Assembly (NCBI GenBank): GCA_002835545.1
Contig: PIZK01000030.1
Coordinates: 1 to 33,033 of the forward strand
Direction of reading: 5' to 3'
Length of the DNA stretch: 33,033 nucleotides
Origin: Alteromonadales bacterium alter-6D02
Lineage (GTDB): Bacteria > Pseudomonadota > Gammaproteobacteria > Enterobacterales > Psychrobiaceae
Positions 1 through 8,801 of the stretch are shown here, in pieces (the first letter of the stretch is position 1; each line of letters starts with the position of its first letter). The notes below the pieces were generated by a model. The model had not been told where the DNA came from. It did not search any database and saw only the letters and a program-made list of their open reading frames with translations. Made by a program: the position numbers and the translations under genes.

Positions 1-150
1 GACAAATGTACTGATAGTGGGAAAGAATGGGTGAGGAGAGATAGTAAAATGTAGAGAAGGGTATGTAATCCAGGTCGGGTGGTAGAGTAGATAGTTGATT
101 ACGAGAGACGGAGTAAGCCGGTAGCTACACTATGAAACTACGAGCCGAAA
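1..150. other. Gene-free, C-poor purine-rich stretch
   Basis: No coding region or RNA gene is recognised here. The first 60 bases contain only 2 C, with A+G near 78%, so the strand is strongly purine-rich. An inverted pair GTAATC (65-70) / GATTAC (96-101) is visible. The stretch lies beyond the 3' end of metH (minus strand) and before the first dispersed repeat. Confidence 0.5.
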
Positions 151-151
151 T

Positions 152-177
152 CTGAATAAAAAAATTTCAGGGCGACG
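152..177 (+). repeat. Dispersed palindromic repeat, type A copy 1
   Basis: An AT-centred element running from CTGAATAAA through an A-run to TTTCAGGGCGACG. It matches the copy at 251-279 except for one extra A. The arms (CTGAA / TTCAG) can pair. It is a REP-like intergenic element, and a related copy lies on the other strand at 30918-30946. Confidence 0.75.
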
Positions 178-198
178 TTGTGTGGCAAACTCCAACAT

Positions 199-230
199 CG
201 TCATTCTGGCATGCTTTTAGCCGGAATCTC
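199..230 (+). repeat. Dispersed palindromic repeat, type B copy 1
   Basis: The arms ATTCTGGC (203-210) and GCCGGAAT (220-227) form an 8-bp stem with one G-T wobble around ATGCTTTTA. A diverged copy lies at 20218-20248 after rplS. Type B sits between two type A copies, giving an A-B-A array downstream of metH. Confidence 0.7.
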
Positions 231-250
231 AGTGTTGATATACAAAGCGA

Positions 251-279
251 GACCCTGAATAAAAAATTTCAGGGCGACG
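251..279 (+). repeat. Dispersed palindromic repeat, type A copy 2
   Basis: A perfect hairpin: CCCTGAA (253-259) pairs with TTCAGGG (268-274), followed by CGACG. It ends 11 bases before the metH stop codon. On the minus strand it could act as a weak metH terminator, because the A-run is in the loop and not after the stem. Confidence 0.75.
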
Positions 280-289
280 CCCCATCGTT

Positions 290-3200
290 TTATTCTGGAT
301 CGTAACTTAAAATTGGTGATAACCAGCGCTCGGTTTCTTCGATACTCATGCCTTTACGCTTGGCATAGTCTTCTACCTGATCTCTTTTAATATCACTCAC
401 GCCAAAGTAACGAGACTCAGGGTTAGCGAAATACCAACCTGATACCGCGGCGGTTGGGAACATCGCAAAGCTTTCAGTGATGTTTAATTCAATGTCCTTA
501 TCTGGAGTCAGCAAGTCCCAAAGAAGTGCTTTTTCGGTATGATCTGGGCACGCTGGATAACCTGGGGCTGGGCGGATCCCTTTATACTTCTCGCGAATGA
601 GCGCTTCATTATCTAAGGTTTCATCACTAGCGTAACCCCAGAACTCTTTACGGACACGCTCATGCATATGTTCGGCAAAAGCCTCAGCAAGACGGTCTGC
701 GAGAGACTTTAACATTATCGAACTATAGTCATCGTTTGCTTTCTCAAAGCGTTCGATATGTTCATCGATACCGACACCTGCGGTGACAGCAAATCCACCC
801 ATGTAATCAGGCACATTAGTGTCCTTTGGTGCGACAAAGTCGGATAGCGCGAAATTGTTATTTCCGACGCGCTCCAGTTGCTGGCGTAAATGATGAGTAG
901 TCATTAGCACTTCATCACGCGACTCATCAGTGTAAATCTCAATATCATCATCGTTGACGCTATTGGCTGGGTATAAACCAATGACCCCGCGAGCGGTTAA
1001 CCACTTCTCATCAATGATTTGCTTTAACATCACTTGCGCGTCAGCAAAAAGTTTAGTCGCTTCTTCACCGACTACTTTATCGGTTAAGATATTTGGGTAT
1101 TTCCCGTGTAATTCCCACGAACGGAAAAACGGTGTCCAGTCAATTCGTTCTAGAAGGTTTTCAAGTGGGTAATCTAAAAATACCTGCTTACCCATAACGT
1201 TAGGTTTCACTGGAGGGTTATTCGAATAGTCGAAAGTACATTTATTCGCACGTGCTGCTTCAAGGCTAACTAGCGTTTTACGTTGTCCTTGCTTCAGGCG
1301 TTTCTCACGCATAACATCATACTCTTGATAATGTTCAGCAATACAACCAGGACGTGTCTCGTCGTTAATAAGTTTAGTGACAATAGGGACACTGCGAGAA
1401 GCATCGGCAACATACAGTGCACCGTGCTCATAGTGCGGTGCAATTTTAACGGCGGTATGTATCTTAGAACAAGTCGCGCCGCCAATGAGTACTGGAATAG
1501 TTAACCCTTCACGAGTAAACGCTTTAACGTTATGCACCATTTCATCAAGAGACGGTGTGATTAGGCCGGACAAACCAATGACATCAACATCATTTTCTTT
1601 AGCGACTTTAATGATTTCATCAACGCTAACCATTACGCCTAAATCAAACACTTCATAGCCGTTACATTGCAATACGATGCCGACGATGTTTTTGCCGATA
1701 TCATGAACATCACCTTTCACTGTTGCCATGACAATTTTGCCGTTAGATTGTCCCGGTGTTTTTTCCGCTTCAATGTATGGGTTTAAATAGGCGACGGCTT
1801 GTTTCATTACTCGCGCCGATTTAACTACTTGTGGTAAGAACATTTTACCTGAGCCAAATAAGTCGCCGACGATGTTCATACCATCCATTAACGGCCCTTC
1901 GATCACCTCAATTGGCTTATCGAACATTTGGCGCGCCGCTTCAGTATCTTCATCGATATACTCGGTGATGCCTTTGACTAGTGAGTGAGCTAAACGGTCA
2001 ACAACAGGCAATTCGCGCCATGATAAGTCTTGGACATGGGTTTTGGATTTTGAGCCCGCGTTGCGGTAGCGCTCAGCCACCTCGAGTAATAGTTCGGTGC
2101 CGTCTTCGCCTTTGTTTAATACGGCATATTCAACAGCATCTTTTAAATCTTTTTCAATATCATCATAAATCGCTAACTGCGCCGCGTTAACGATACCCAT
2201 GTTCATGCCCGCTTGGATTGCATAATATAAGAACACACCATGAATGGCTTCACGAACAGGGTTATTACCACGGAATGAGAATGAGACGTTAGAAACACCA
2301 CCAGAGACACCTGCATGAGGTAGGTTCTCACGGATGTAACGCGTCGCTTCAATGAAATCGACAGCGTAGTTGTTGTGTTCTTCGATGCCTGTGGCAATCG
2401 CAAAGATGTTCGGGTCAAAGATAATATCTTGTGGTAAGAAGCCTACTTTCTGGGTTAGAACATCATAAGCGCGTTGACAGATTTCAACTTTACGCTCGTA
2501 GGTGTCCGCTTGCCCATCTTCATCAAAGGCCATGACGATGGCGGCAGCGCCATAGCGCTTAATCAACTTGGCTTGATGAATGAAAATCTCTTCCCCTTCT
2601 TTAAGGGAAATTGAGTTAACGATACATTTACCTTGCACACATTGTAGACCTGCCTCGATAACATCCCATTTAGAGGAGTCAATCATAATCGGCACACGCG
2701 AAATATCTGGCTCTGAGGCTATTAGATTGAGGAAGCGAACCATGGCTGCTTTGGCATCAAGCATTCCTTCATCCATATTGATATCGATGATTTGAGCGCC
2801 AGCTTCCACTTGGTGTAGGGCTACTTCCAGTGCGGTGGTGTAATCTTCTTCTTTAATTAGACGTAAGAAACGTGCCGAACCTGTGACGTTGGTTCGTTCA
2901 CCGACATTGGTATACAGTGAATCTTTGGTAATATTATATGGCTCAAGGCCTGATAAGCGACACGCAACTTCAATGGTTGGTAATTCACGAGGCTGGATAG
3001 CTTCTAACTTTTCGCTGATACGGCGAATATGCTCTGGTGTTGTGCCACAACAGCCGCCCACAATGTTTAAGAAGCCACTTTGTGCCCACTCGCCGATATA
3101 GCCAGCCATTTCAACGGCATCAAGATCATAACCACCAAATTCATTAGGTAAACCCGCATTAGGGTGAGCACTGACAGGGAACTCACAAATCCGTGATAAC

Positions 3201-3991
3201 TCTTCTACGTATTGGCGTAGCTCAGCAGGTCCTAAAGCACAGTTTAAGCCAATACTCAGTGGCTTAACATGGTTAAGCGAGTTATAAAACGCTTCGGTGG
3301 TTTGTCCGGTGAGGGTACGACCAGAGGCATCAGTAATCGTGCCTGAAATCATGATGGGTAAGCTATAGCCAAGCTCTTCAAATACAGTCTCAACCGCAAA
3401 CAAACAGGCTTTAGCATTAAGCGTATCAAAAATGGTCTCAACCATGATGATATCAGCACCGCCCTCGATAAGGGCGTGAGTTGACTCGGTATACGCTTCA
3501 ACGAGTTGGTTGAAGGTGATATTACGAAAACCTGGATCGTTTACATCGGGTGAAATACTACAAGTGCGGTTGGTTGGGCCAAGTACACCGGCAACAAAAC
3601 GTGGTTTATTTGGCTCGGTAATTAAAAATTCATCGGCCACTTCACGAGCGAGTTTTGCAGAAGTATAGTTGATTTCACGAGACACTGACTCCATCTCGTA
3701 ATCGGCCATCGCAATAGTCGTGGCATTAAAGGTGTTCGTTTCAACAATATCAGCGCCAGCAGCATAGTATTGGCGGTGAATATCTTTAATCGCATCGGTT
3801 TGGGTGATCGATAATAAATCGTTATTGCCTTTAACAGGACAGCTCCAGTCTTTAAAACGCTCGCCACGGAACTGTTCTTCACTGAAGTTGTGATCTTGAA
3901 TCATCGTACCCATTGCACCATCAAGGATCATAATCCGTTGACGCATAATCGCTTCTATTTGGGTCTTTCTTTGGGTGGCTTGTTCACTCAT
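290..3991 (-). CDS. metH: Cobalamin-dependent methionine synthase
   Basis: Transfers the methyl group of 5-methyltetrahydrofolate to homocysteine via methylcobalamin, making methionine in the cytoplasm. The 1233-residue protein has the full MetH domain order. The homocysteine domain carries zinc ligands C251, C314 and C315 ([10 protein letters not shown]). The folate domain begins near [11 protein letters not shown] (about 362-372). After the cap comes the B12 domain with DVHDIGKN, where H763 is the lower axial cobalamin ligand. The C-terminal reactivation domain contains [12 protein letters not shown]. All these positions are shifted +4 from the E. coli enzyme (1227 residues). The longest frame begins at a GTG at 3994, but the adjacent ATG at 3991 lies 8 bases after AGGA and is preferred. 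It is a single gene with its own MetJ-box promoter. No cobalamin riboswitch was recognised upstream. Confidence 0.97.
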   Translation of the reverse strand: MSEQATQRKTQIEAIMRQRIMILDGAMGTMIQDHNFSEEQFRGERFKDWSCPVKGNNDLLSITQTDAIKDIHRQYYAAGADIVETNTFNATTIAMADYEMESVSREINYTSAKLAREVADEFLITEPNKPRFVAGVLGPTNRTCSISPDVNDPGFRNITFNQLVEAYTESTHALIEGGADIIMVETIFDTLNAKACLFAVETVFEELGYSLPIMISGTITDASGRTLTGQTTEAFYNSLNHVKPLSIGLNCALGPAELRQYVEELSRICEFPVSAHPNAGLPNEFGGYDLDAVEMAGYIGEWAQSGFLNIVGGCCGTTPEHIRRISEKLEAIQPRELPTIEVACRLSGLEPYNITKDSLYTNVGERTNVTGSARFLRLIKEEDYTTALEVALHQVEAGAQIIDINMDEGMLDAKAAMVRFLNLIASEPDISRVPIMIDSSKWDVIEAGLQCVQGKCIVNSISLKEGEEIFIHQAKLIKRYGAAAIVMAFDEDGQADTYERKVEICQRAYDVLTQKVGFLPQDIIFDPNIFAIATGIEEHNNYAVDFIEATRYIRENLPHAGVSGGVSNVSFSFRGNNPVREAIHGVFLYYAIQAGMNMGIVNAAQLAIYDDIEKDLKDAVEYAVLNKGEDGTELLLEVAERYRNAGSKSKTHVQDLSWRELPVVDRLAHSLVKGITEYIDEDTEAARQMFDKPIEVIEGPLMDGMNIVGDLFGSGKMFLPQVVKSARVMKQAVAYLNPYIEAEKTPGQSNGKIVMATVKGDVHDIGKNIVGIVLQCNGYEVFDLGVMVSVDEIIKVAKENDVDVIGLSGLITPSLDEMVHNVKAFTREGLTIPVLIGGATCSKIHTAVKIAPHYEHGALYVADASRSVPIVTKLINDETRPGCIAEHYQEYDVMREKRLKQGQRKTLVSLEAARANKCTFDYSNNPPVKPNVMGKQVFLDYPLENLLERIDWTPFFRSWELHGKYPNILTDKVVGEEATKLFADAQVMLKQIIDEKWLTARGVIGLYPANSVNDDDIEIYTDESRDEVLMTTHHLRQQLERVGNNNFALSDFVAPKDTNVPDYMGGFAVTAGVGIDEHIERFEKANDDYSSIMLKSLADRLAEAFAEHMHERVRKEFWGYASDETLDNEALIREKYKGIRPAPGYPACPDHTEKALLWDLLTPDKDIELNITESFAMFPTAAVSGWYFANPESRYFGVSDIKRDQVEDYAKRKGMSIEETERWLSPILSYDPE

Positions 3992-4087
3992 CACAATAAT
4001 CCTATGGCCAATAACTTAACTACTTTGTCACACTGAAATGCACTTATGGCTAATTGAAAATTCAATGTGATTCTGCTAATTGGTATT

Positions 4088-4103
4088 AGACGTTTAGACG
4101 TCT
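4088..4103. promoter_or_regulatory. MetJ operator: two abutting met boxes
   Basis: AGACGTTT (4088-4095) is followed directly by AGACGTCT (4096-4103). The MetJ met box is the 8-mer AGACGTCT, which binds as tandem repeats. The second copy is perfect and the first matches 7 of 8. It lies about 100 bases upstream of the metH start. A possible metH promoter overlaps it: minus-strand TTGTAC (4115-4120), 16-base spacer, TCTAAA (4093-4098). MetJ with S-adenosylmethionine would then block transcription. The box is seen in the sequence; the regulation is inferred. Confidence 0.8.
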
Positions 4104-4181
4104 AAAAGCTCATAGTACAACGGATGAAATAAAATAACGAGAGTTAATTGGGACTATTTATTCTTTATCAGAATAAGCGAT

Positions 4182-4210
4182 AAAAAAAACGTCACCCGAG
4201 GGTGACGTTT
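4182..4210 (-). terminator. Intrinsic terminator of the efflux operon
   Basis: AAACGTCACC (4187-4196) pairs with GGTGACGTTT (4201-4210) around CGAG. On the minus strand the stem is followed by an uninterrupted run of 8 T (complement of 4182-4189). It lies 8 bases beyond the RND stop codon. Confidence 0.92.
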
Positions 4211-4217
4211 AGCGGGG

Positions 4218-7200
4218 TTAACTGTTGATAAAACGTTGATAACCAAGGCGTGTTTTTTCAACCATAATATAGTTTATAGGGACTAAAATTAAGGTAATAA
4301 AAGTTGCAAAGATAATTCCGAAGGCCAATGAAACGGCCATAGGGATGAGGAACTGCGCTTGTGTCGACTTTTCAAACAATAACGGCATTAGCCCGATAAA
4401 GGTAGTGAGTGATGTTAACATCACGGGTCTAAATCGAGCTGCGCCAGCCTGTAATACGGCTTCTTGTAAGGATAATTTTCCGTGTCTGTAATGTTTGTTG
4501 ATATAGTCAACGAGCACGAGTGAGTCATTGATTACAACACCCACCAACGCCATCATGCCCATGACACTTAAAATGGTTAAATTCATGCCCATTATCCAGT
4601 GACCAGCCACTGCACCAATGATACCAAATGGGATCACTGACATTACAATCAAAGGTTGTAAGTAGGATTTAAACGGAATGGCTAGCAGGCCGTAAATCAC
4701 AAACAACATAATAATTAAGCCTAGCCCCATTGAGCCAAAGGACTCGCGTTGTTCTCTTGCTTCACCTTCAAATTTGTAATGAATACCCGGATAGAGCACT
4801 AATAGTTCGTCAATAAACTCACGTAGTTCACGTTGAATTAACTGCATGTCAGCTTCAGACTTTATGGCATCAGCAGTGACTGTCATAGTGCGATAACGGT
4901 CAATACGGTTAATTGTTGTTGGGGATAGGCCCGGTGTTAATGTCGCAATTTGACTGAGCGGGAGCTGTTGACCCTGTGCGGTGGTAATGCGTAAATCTTC
5001 CAACCCAGCAACCGACTGGCGTTGCTCTTTTGGTAGTTTCAACATCACTCGTACATCATCACGGCCCCGTTGGATTCGCTCTACTTGCACCCCAAAATAG
5101 GCGGCACGAATTTGGCTCAAAACCTCACTACGGGTTAAACCAAGTGCATAGGCTTGCTCGTTTAATTCTATTTGTAATTCTTCTTTACCATTAGAAAGAG
5201 AGTCCGAGATATCAAATAACGCAGGGTAGAGGGCTAGTTGTTCTTTGACCTGATCACCGACCTCTCCAAGCGCCTTAAAGTCGATACCAGAGAATTGAAT
5301 ATCGACTGGATCGGAGGTGCGACCGATTTCCGCACGATAGGTGAGGCTTTGCGCGCCGGGGATTTCACCAATCATACCGCGCCACTCACGCATTAACTGG
5401 CCCGAACCAATCTTAAGTTCACGTTGCTCAGGTGGCACAATTTGGAACATGACCCGTCCCAGATGAGAACCCTGAGAGCGGCCATTGCTGCCTGTGGTTG
5501 AGTTAATATCAAGGATTAAGTCTATACCTTCTCGTTCATAGTATTTAGCTTTTAACGCAAATGCAGCGTCGGTCATTTTAGTGATGTAATGATCCGTCAC
5601 TTCATATGGCGTACCCGTAGGCATGGTTAACGAGGCGCGAGCCGTTTCACTTTCTACACGTGGGAAGAAAGTAAAACGCATCCAGCCACTAGCAAGCAAG
5701 CTAATGATAATTAGCAATACACCAATGAAACTAAATAGTGTCGTACGTTTGTTGTTTAGACAAACCCCTAGAATCGGTTGGTAGTATTTTAAAATCGCAT
5801 TTTCAAAGCCGTCGGCAAAACGCTCTTGGAAACGAGAGAATGCATTATCAGATTTCTTATCTTGGCGTAATTTAATGTGTTTTAAATGTGCAGGTAGTAC
5901 TAGCTTTGACTCAATTAACGAGAACAATAAAATTGGGATCACCACAATCGGAATTTGAGCAAAAATATCACCGCGGCGACCTTCGATAAAGGCTAGTGGT
6001 AAGAAGGCAACAATGGTCGTTAAAATACCAAAGGTTACAGGAACTGACACCTCTTGGGTTCCTCGAATCGCTGCTTGAAGTCCAGTTTCGCTATGTCGTA
6101 AATGCGAGTAGATATTCTCGCCAGTGACAATGGCATCATCGACCACAATTCCTAGCACCAAAATAAAGGCAAACAGGCTAAAGATATTTAATGTCACACC
6201 TAGCACTGGCATTAAGAAAAATGCCCCCATAAAACTCACCGGAATACCAATAAATACCCATAGTGCAATCGCGGGACGCAAGAAAAGAGTAAGTAGAAGT
6301 AGAACTAAAATCCCCCCTTGCATCGCATTGGTTGATAGGGTGTTTAAACGGTTTTTAACGATGGTTGAACGGTCACGCCAATAAGTTAAATCAACACTGT
6401 CAGGCATTAACGGCTGCTTTTCGGCTAAATAGGCTTTAACGGCGTCGGCAACTTCAATGGCACTTTGATTACCGATTCGATAGACCTCAACAAACGCAGC
6501 GTTTTTACCATTAAAGCGGCTTGAAAATTGGCTATCATCAAAGCCATCATTGACTTTAGCGATGTCTTTTAAGCGAATTAAACTACCATCACTTTGGGTC
6601 AGAATAATAATATTTTCATAGTCATCCTGGCGGTAGGCTTGACCTGATGAGCGAATAAGGACATCACCACCACGAGTTTTAATATTACCAGAAGATAAAT
6701 CTTTGGAACTGTTGGCAATCGCTTGTGATATTTGATTTAGGCTAATTTGATACTGGCGTAAAATATCCTGATTCACTTCAATGGTTATTTCATAAGGGCG
6801 CACTGAGTCTAGTTCAACTTGCGTTACACCGTCTAAACGTAAAATATCGTCCCTGACATGTTCTGCCATTTGACGTATCTCTTTTTCAGATTGCGGCCCA
6901 GCAATAACGACACTAATAACTTCCCGTTGGTATTTAGCAAGGCTGACAATGGGTTTCTCAGCAGCGACTGGAAAATTGTTAATCGCGTCAACGCGGCTTT
7001 TAATTTCGTTCAGTAGCTTTTGGCTATCAACGCCTTTGTCTATTTCGGCACGCACTGACGCACTGCCTTCTGAAGAGCGACTAGTAAGTTGCTTAATTCC
7101 TTCTAAATCTTGAATCGCTTCTTCAACCAGTATGGCTATACCTTGTTCGGTATCTTCTGGTGTTGCACCTCGCAGGCTCACAGATACTGAAATAGTTCTA

Positions 7201-7322
7201 GGCTCAACCGACGGAAAGACTTCTAATGGTATTTTGTTACCCAGTAAAATAAAACCAACGATTAATATCGAAAACATTAATAAGTTGGCAGCAACATCAT
7301 TACGAGCAAACCAAGCGATCAT
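4218..7322 (-). CDS. RND-family efflux pump, permease subunit
   Basis: Inner-membrane, proton-driven export trimer subunit of 1034 residues, normal length for AcrB/MexF-type pumps. The N-terminal membrane helix (about 10-30) is followed by a porter domain, a helix bundle from about 335, a second porter domain, and a final bundle from about 850. The TM4 motif GIVVDDAIVT retains the proton-relay pair D395/D396 of the hydrophobe/amphiphile efflux class. In the TM10 segment (GVVINDSLVLVDY) the lysine of AcrB (K940) is replaced by Asn. Its start overlaps the stop of the upstream fusion-protein gene by 4 bases, so the two are translationally coupled. No outer-membrane TolC-like gene is adjacent, so the pump probably uses one encoded elsewhere. 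The substrate cannot be told from sequence. Confidence 0.92.
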   Translation of the reverse strand: MIAWFARNDVAANLLMFSILIVGFILLGNKIPLEVFPSVEPRTISVSVSLRGATPEDTEQGIAILVEEAIQDLEGIKQLTSRSSEGSASVRAEIDKGVDSQKLLNEIKSRVDAINNFPVAAEKPIVSLAKYQREVISVVIAGPQSEKEIRQMAEHVRDDILRLDGVTQVELDSVRPYEITIEVNQDILRQYQISLNQISQAIANSSKDLSSGNIKTRGGDVLIRSSGQAYRQDDYENIIILTQSDGSLIRLKDIAKVNDGFDDSQFSSRFNGKNAAFVEVYRIGNQSAIEVADAVKAYLAEKQPLMPDSVDLTYWRDRSTIVKNRLNTLSTNAMQGGILVLLLLTLFLRPAIALWVFIGIPVSFMGAFFLMPVLGVTLNIFSLFAFILVLGIVVDDAIVTGENIYSHLRHSETGLQAAIRGTQEVSVPVTFGILTTIVAFLPLAFIEGRRGDIFAQIPIVVIPILLFSLIESKLVLPAHLKHIKLRQDKKSDNAFSRFQERFADGFENAILKYYQPILGVCLNNKRTTLFSFIGVLLIIISLLASGWMRFTFFPRVESETARASLTMPTGTPYEVTDHYITKMTDAAFALKAKYYEREGIDLILDINSTTGSNGRSQGSHLGRVMFQIVPPEQRELKIGSGQLMREWRGMIGEIPGAQSLTYRAEIGRTSDPVDIQFSGIDFKALGEVGDQVKEQLALYPALFDISDSLSNGKEELQIELNEQAYALGLTRSEVLSQIRAAYFGVQVERIQRGRDDVRVMLKLPKEQRQSVAGLEDLRITTAQGQQLPLSQIATLTPGLSPTTINRIDRYRTMTVTADAIKSEADMQLIQRELREFIDELLVLYPGIHYKFEGEAREQRESFGSMGLGLIIMLFVIYGLLAIPFKSYLQPLIVMSVIPFGIIGAVAGHWIMGMNLTILSVMGMMALVGVVINDSLVLVDYINKHYRHGKLSLQEAVLQAGAARFRPVMLTSLTTFIGLMPLLFEKSTQAQFLIPMAVSLAFGIIFATFITLILVPINYIMVEKTRLGYQRFINS

Positions 7323-8566
7323 GGGCGTTGCTCCTGTGTTTTACTCTCACGTTGCGTTGGTGCTGGTTTCTGATTGTTACCACCTGCACGGTTTTGTGGG
7401 CGTCGTGTGCTTTTCTTACTTCCTTTTAGTTGTACGGCTGTTCCTGAGCTCACTTGGCCTAACGGTGTGGTTACAAGATCCTCGCCAGCACTTAAACCAC
7501 TAGTTACTAGAGCGTCGGATTCATTTTGAAAACCTATTTCTATATCACGGCGTTGCAATTTACCGTCTTGATAAAGATAGACATAGCTGCCTTGGTAGAT
7601 AGTTGAATTAGGAATAACTATCGCATCTGCAATGGTACGGCCACTAATGGTTGCATTAACGAATTGCCCAATGTTTAACGAACGCTTATCTGCGGCATCA
7701 AATGGGCGTAAAACCTCACTAATAATATTGATCTGCTGGGTATTTTGGTCAATGCTACCACTTGTTCGAGCAATGGTTGATGGCCAATATTGAGCTTCAC
7801 CCCCAATGGTATTAATGATGCTCACACTGGAATCGTTTACTTGTTGCTGAGATTGATGATTATTCGGTAAATCAATTAATGCTAACTGTGAGTTTTTAAT
7901 CGGTAAACGGACTTCAGCAACCTCTGTTGAAAAAATGCTAGCCAAATTAGTATTACTGTTAATGACTTGGCCGATATCAGCATTTTTAGTTAAAAGACGT
8001 CCATCATACGGGGCGATGATCCTAGTACGCTCAACATCAAGCTTAGCTTGCTTCATGTTTGCAGACGCCGCCATTAGCTTGGCTTTAGCTGCTGCCATTT
8101 GTGGTTTTCTTAAGGCAAAATCACTTGCCTCATTGAGCGAACCTAAAGTGTTACGATCTTTAATCGCTTGGGCTGAACGAGCAACTTCTTCGTCATAGGC
8201 TACTTGTGCTTGAGCCAACTCTGCTTGCGCTGACTCAACGCGAATAAGGTAATCGCGTGGGTCAATACTGACTAACACTTCCCCTTTTTTGAAAAAGCTA
8301 CCTTCATTAAACGCTGGTGATACGGCCACGATTTGTCCTGACACTTGTGCGGTCAGTTGGCCTTGGTGTTTTGCCGTGACTTTACCAAACGATTGCAAGG
8401 TCACTTGATAGGGAGCTTGGTTGATTGTTTGCTTTTCAATAATCATTGATGGAGCAGGGCGGGAGCCTCGCTTCTTAGTCTGAGGTGGCGTATAGAAGAT
8501 AGCTACGGCGATGCCAACTAACACGATTAAAACAACAAAGGGGATTAATTTTTTTATTATTTTCAT
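7319..8566 (-). CDS. RND efflux periplasmic adaptor (membrane fusion protein)
   Basis: HlyD/AcrA-like adaptor of 415 residues linking the pump to an outer-membrane channel. An uncleaved N-terminal anchor (about 5-25, after MKIIKK) is followed by a barrel-sandwich half-motif (VSGQIVAVSPAFNEG..FKKGEVLVSIDP), an Ala/Gln-rich coiled-coil hairpin (about 110-180), and the second lipoyl half (IIAPYDGRLLTKNADIGQ). The C-terminus is a polar tail rich in Lys, Arg and Gln, without a predicted fold. It is first gene of the two-gene operon, and its stop overlaps the pump start (ATGA). A CpxR-like site and a short palindrome lie in its leader. Confidence 0.92.
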   Translation of the reverse strand: MKIIKKLIPFVVLIVLVGIAVAIFYTPPQTKKRGSRPAPSMIIEKQTINQAPYQVTLQSFGKVTAKHQGQLTAQVSGQIVAVSPAFNEGSFFKKGEVLVSIDPRDYLIRVESAQAELAQAQVAYDEEVARSAQAIKDRNTLGSLNEASDFALRKPQMAAAKAKLMAASANMKQAKLDVERTRIIAPYDGRLLTKNADIGQVINSNTNLASIFSTEVAEVRLPIKNSQLALIDLPNNHQSQQQVNDSSVSIINTIGGEAQYWPSTIARTSGSIDQNTQQINIISEVLRPFDAADKRSLNIGQFVNATISGRTIADAIVIPNSTIYQGSYVYLYQDGKLQRRDIEIGFQNESDALVTSGLSAGEDLVTTPLGQVSSGTAVQLKGSKKSTRRPQNRAGGNNQKPAPTQRESKTQEQRP

Positions 8567-8616
8567 GACTACTACTTTATTTTAGGTGTTTCATTAAGAG
8601 TACTTCGATAAGGGCA

Positions 8617-8629
8617 GATTACAGTAATC
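8617..8629. promoter_or_regulatory. Short palindrome upstream of the efflux operon
   Basis: GATTAC-A-GTAATC is a perfect 6-bp-arm palindrome 51 bases before the adaptor start. It is the right size for a dimeric repressor half-site pair, but no regulator gene is adjacent. Possible operator only. Confidence 0.3.
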
Positions 8630-8648
8630 CATGCTCAGGTTAAGCGCT

Positions 8649-8663
8649 TTTACATTGCTTTAC
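8649..8663 (-). promoter_or_regulatory. CpxR-like binding site
   Basis: On the minus strand this reads GTAAA-N5-GTAAA, an exact match to the CpxR consensus (plus strand TTTAC ATTGC TTTAC). It is 83-97 bases upstream of the adaptor ATG, a normal activator position. Envelope-stress control of RND pumps by CpxR is known in enterobacteria and vibrios; here it is inferred from the site only. Confidence 0.6.
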
Positions 8664-8752
8664 ATAAACGATTACTTGAAATATTTTGAAACATTCCATG
8701 TTATCAGGGGCTAGATATAGATTAAGCCTAGCCTATTTTTAATCTGGCAGGT

Positions 8753-8758
8753 TATAAT
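8753..8758 (+). promoter_or_regulatory. Candidate -10 element for ffh
   Basis: A consensus TATAAT 43 bases before the ffh ATG. No convincing -35 hexamer is seen at 16-18 bases upstream, so the promoter call rests on the -10 alone. Confidence 0.35.
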
Positions 8759-8801
8759 GCTAGGAATTTATCTATTCTTATATTAATGGTTTGAGTTATT
8801 T

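Noticed and set aside
4004-4217. Cobalamin or SAM riboswitch upstream of metH
   Set aside because: No B12-box-like or SAM-box-like conserved blocks are visible; the gap is explained by the MetJ boxes and a simple leader.
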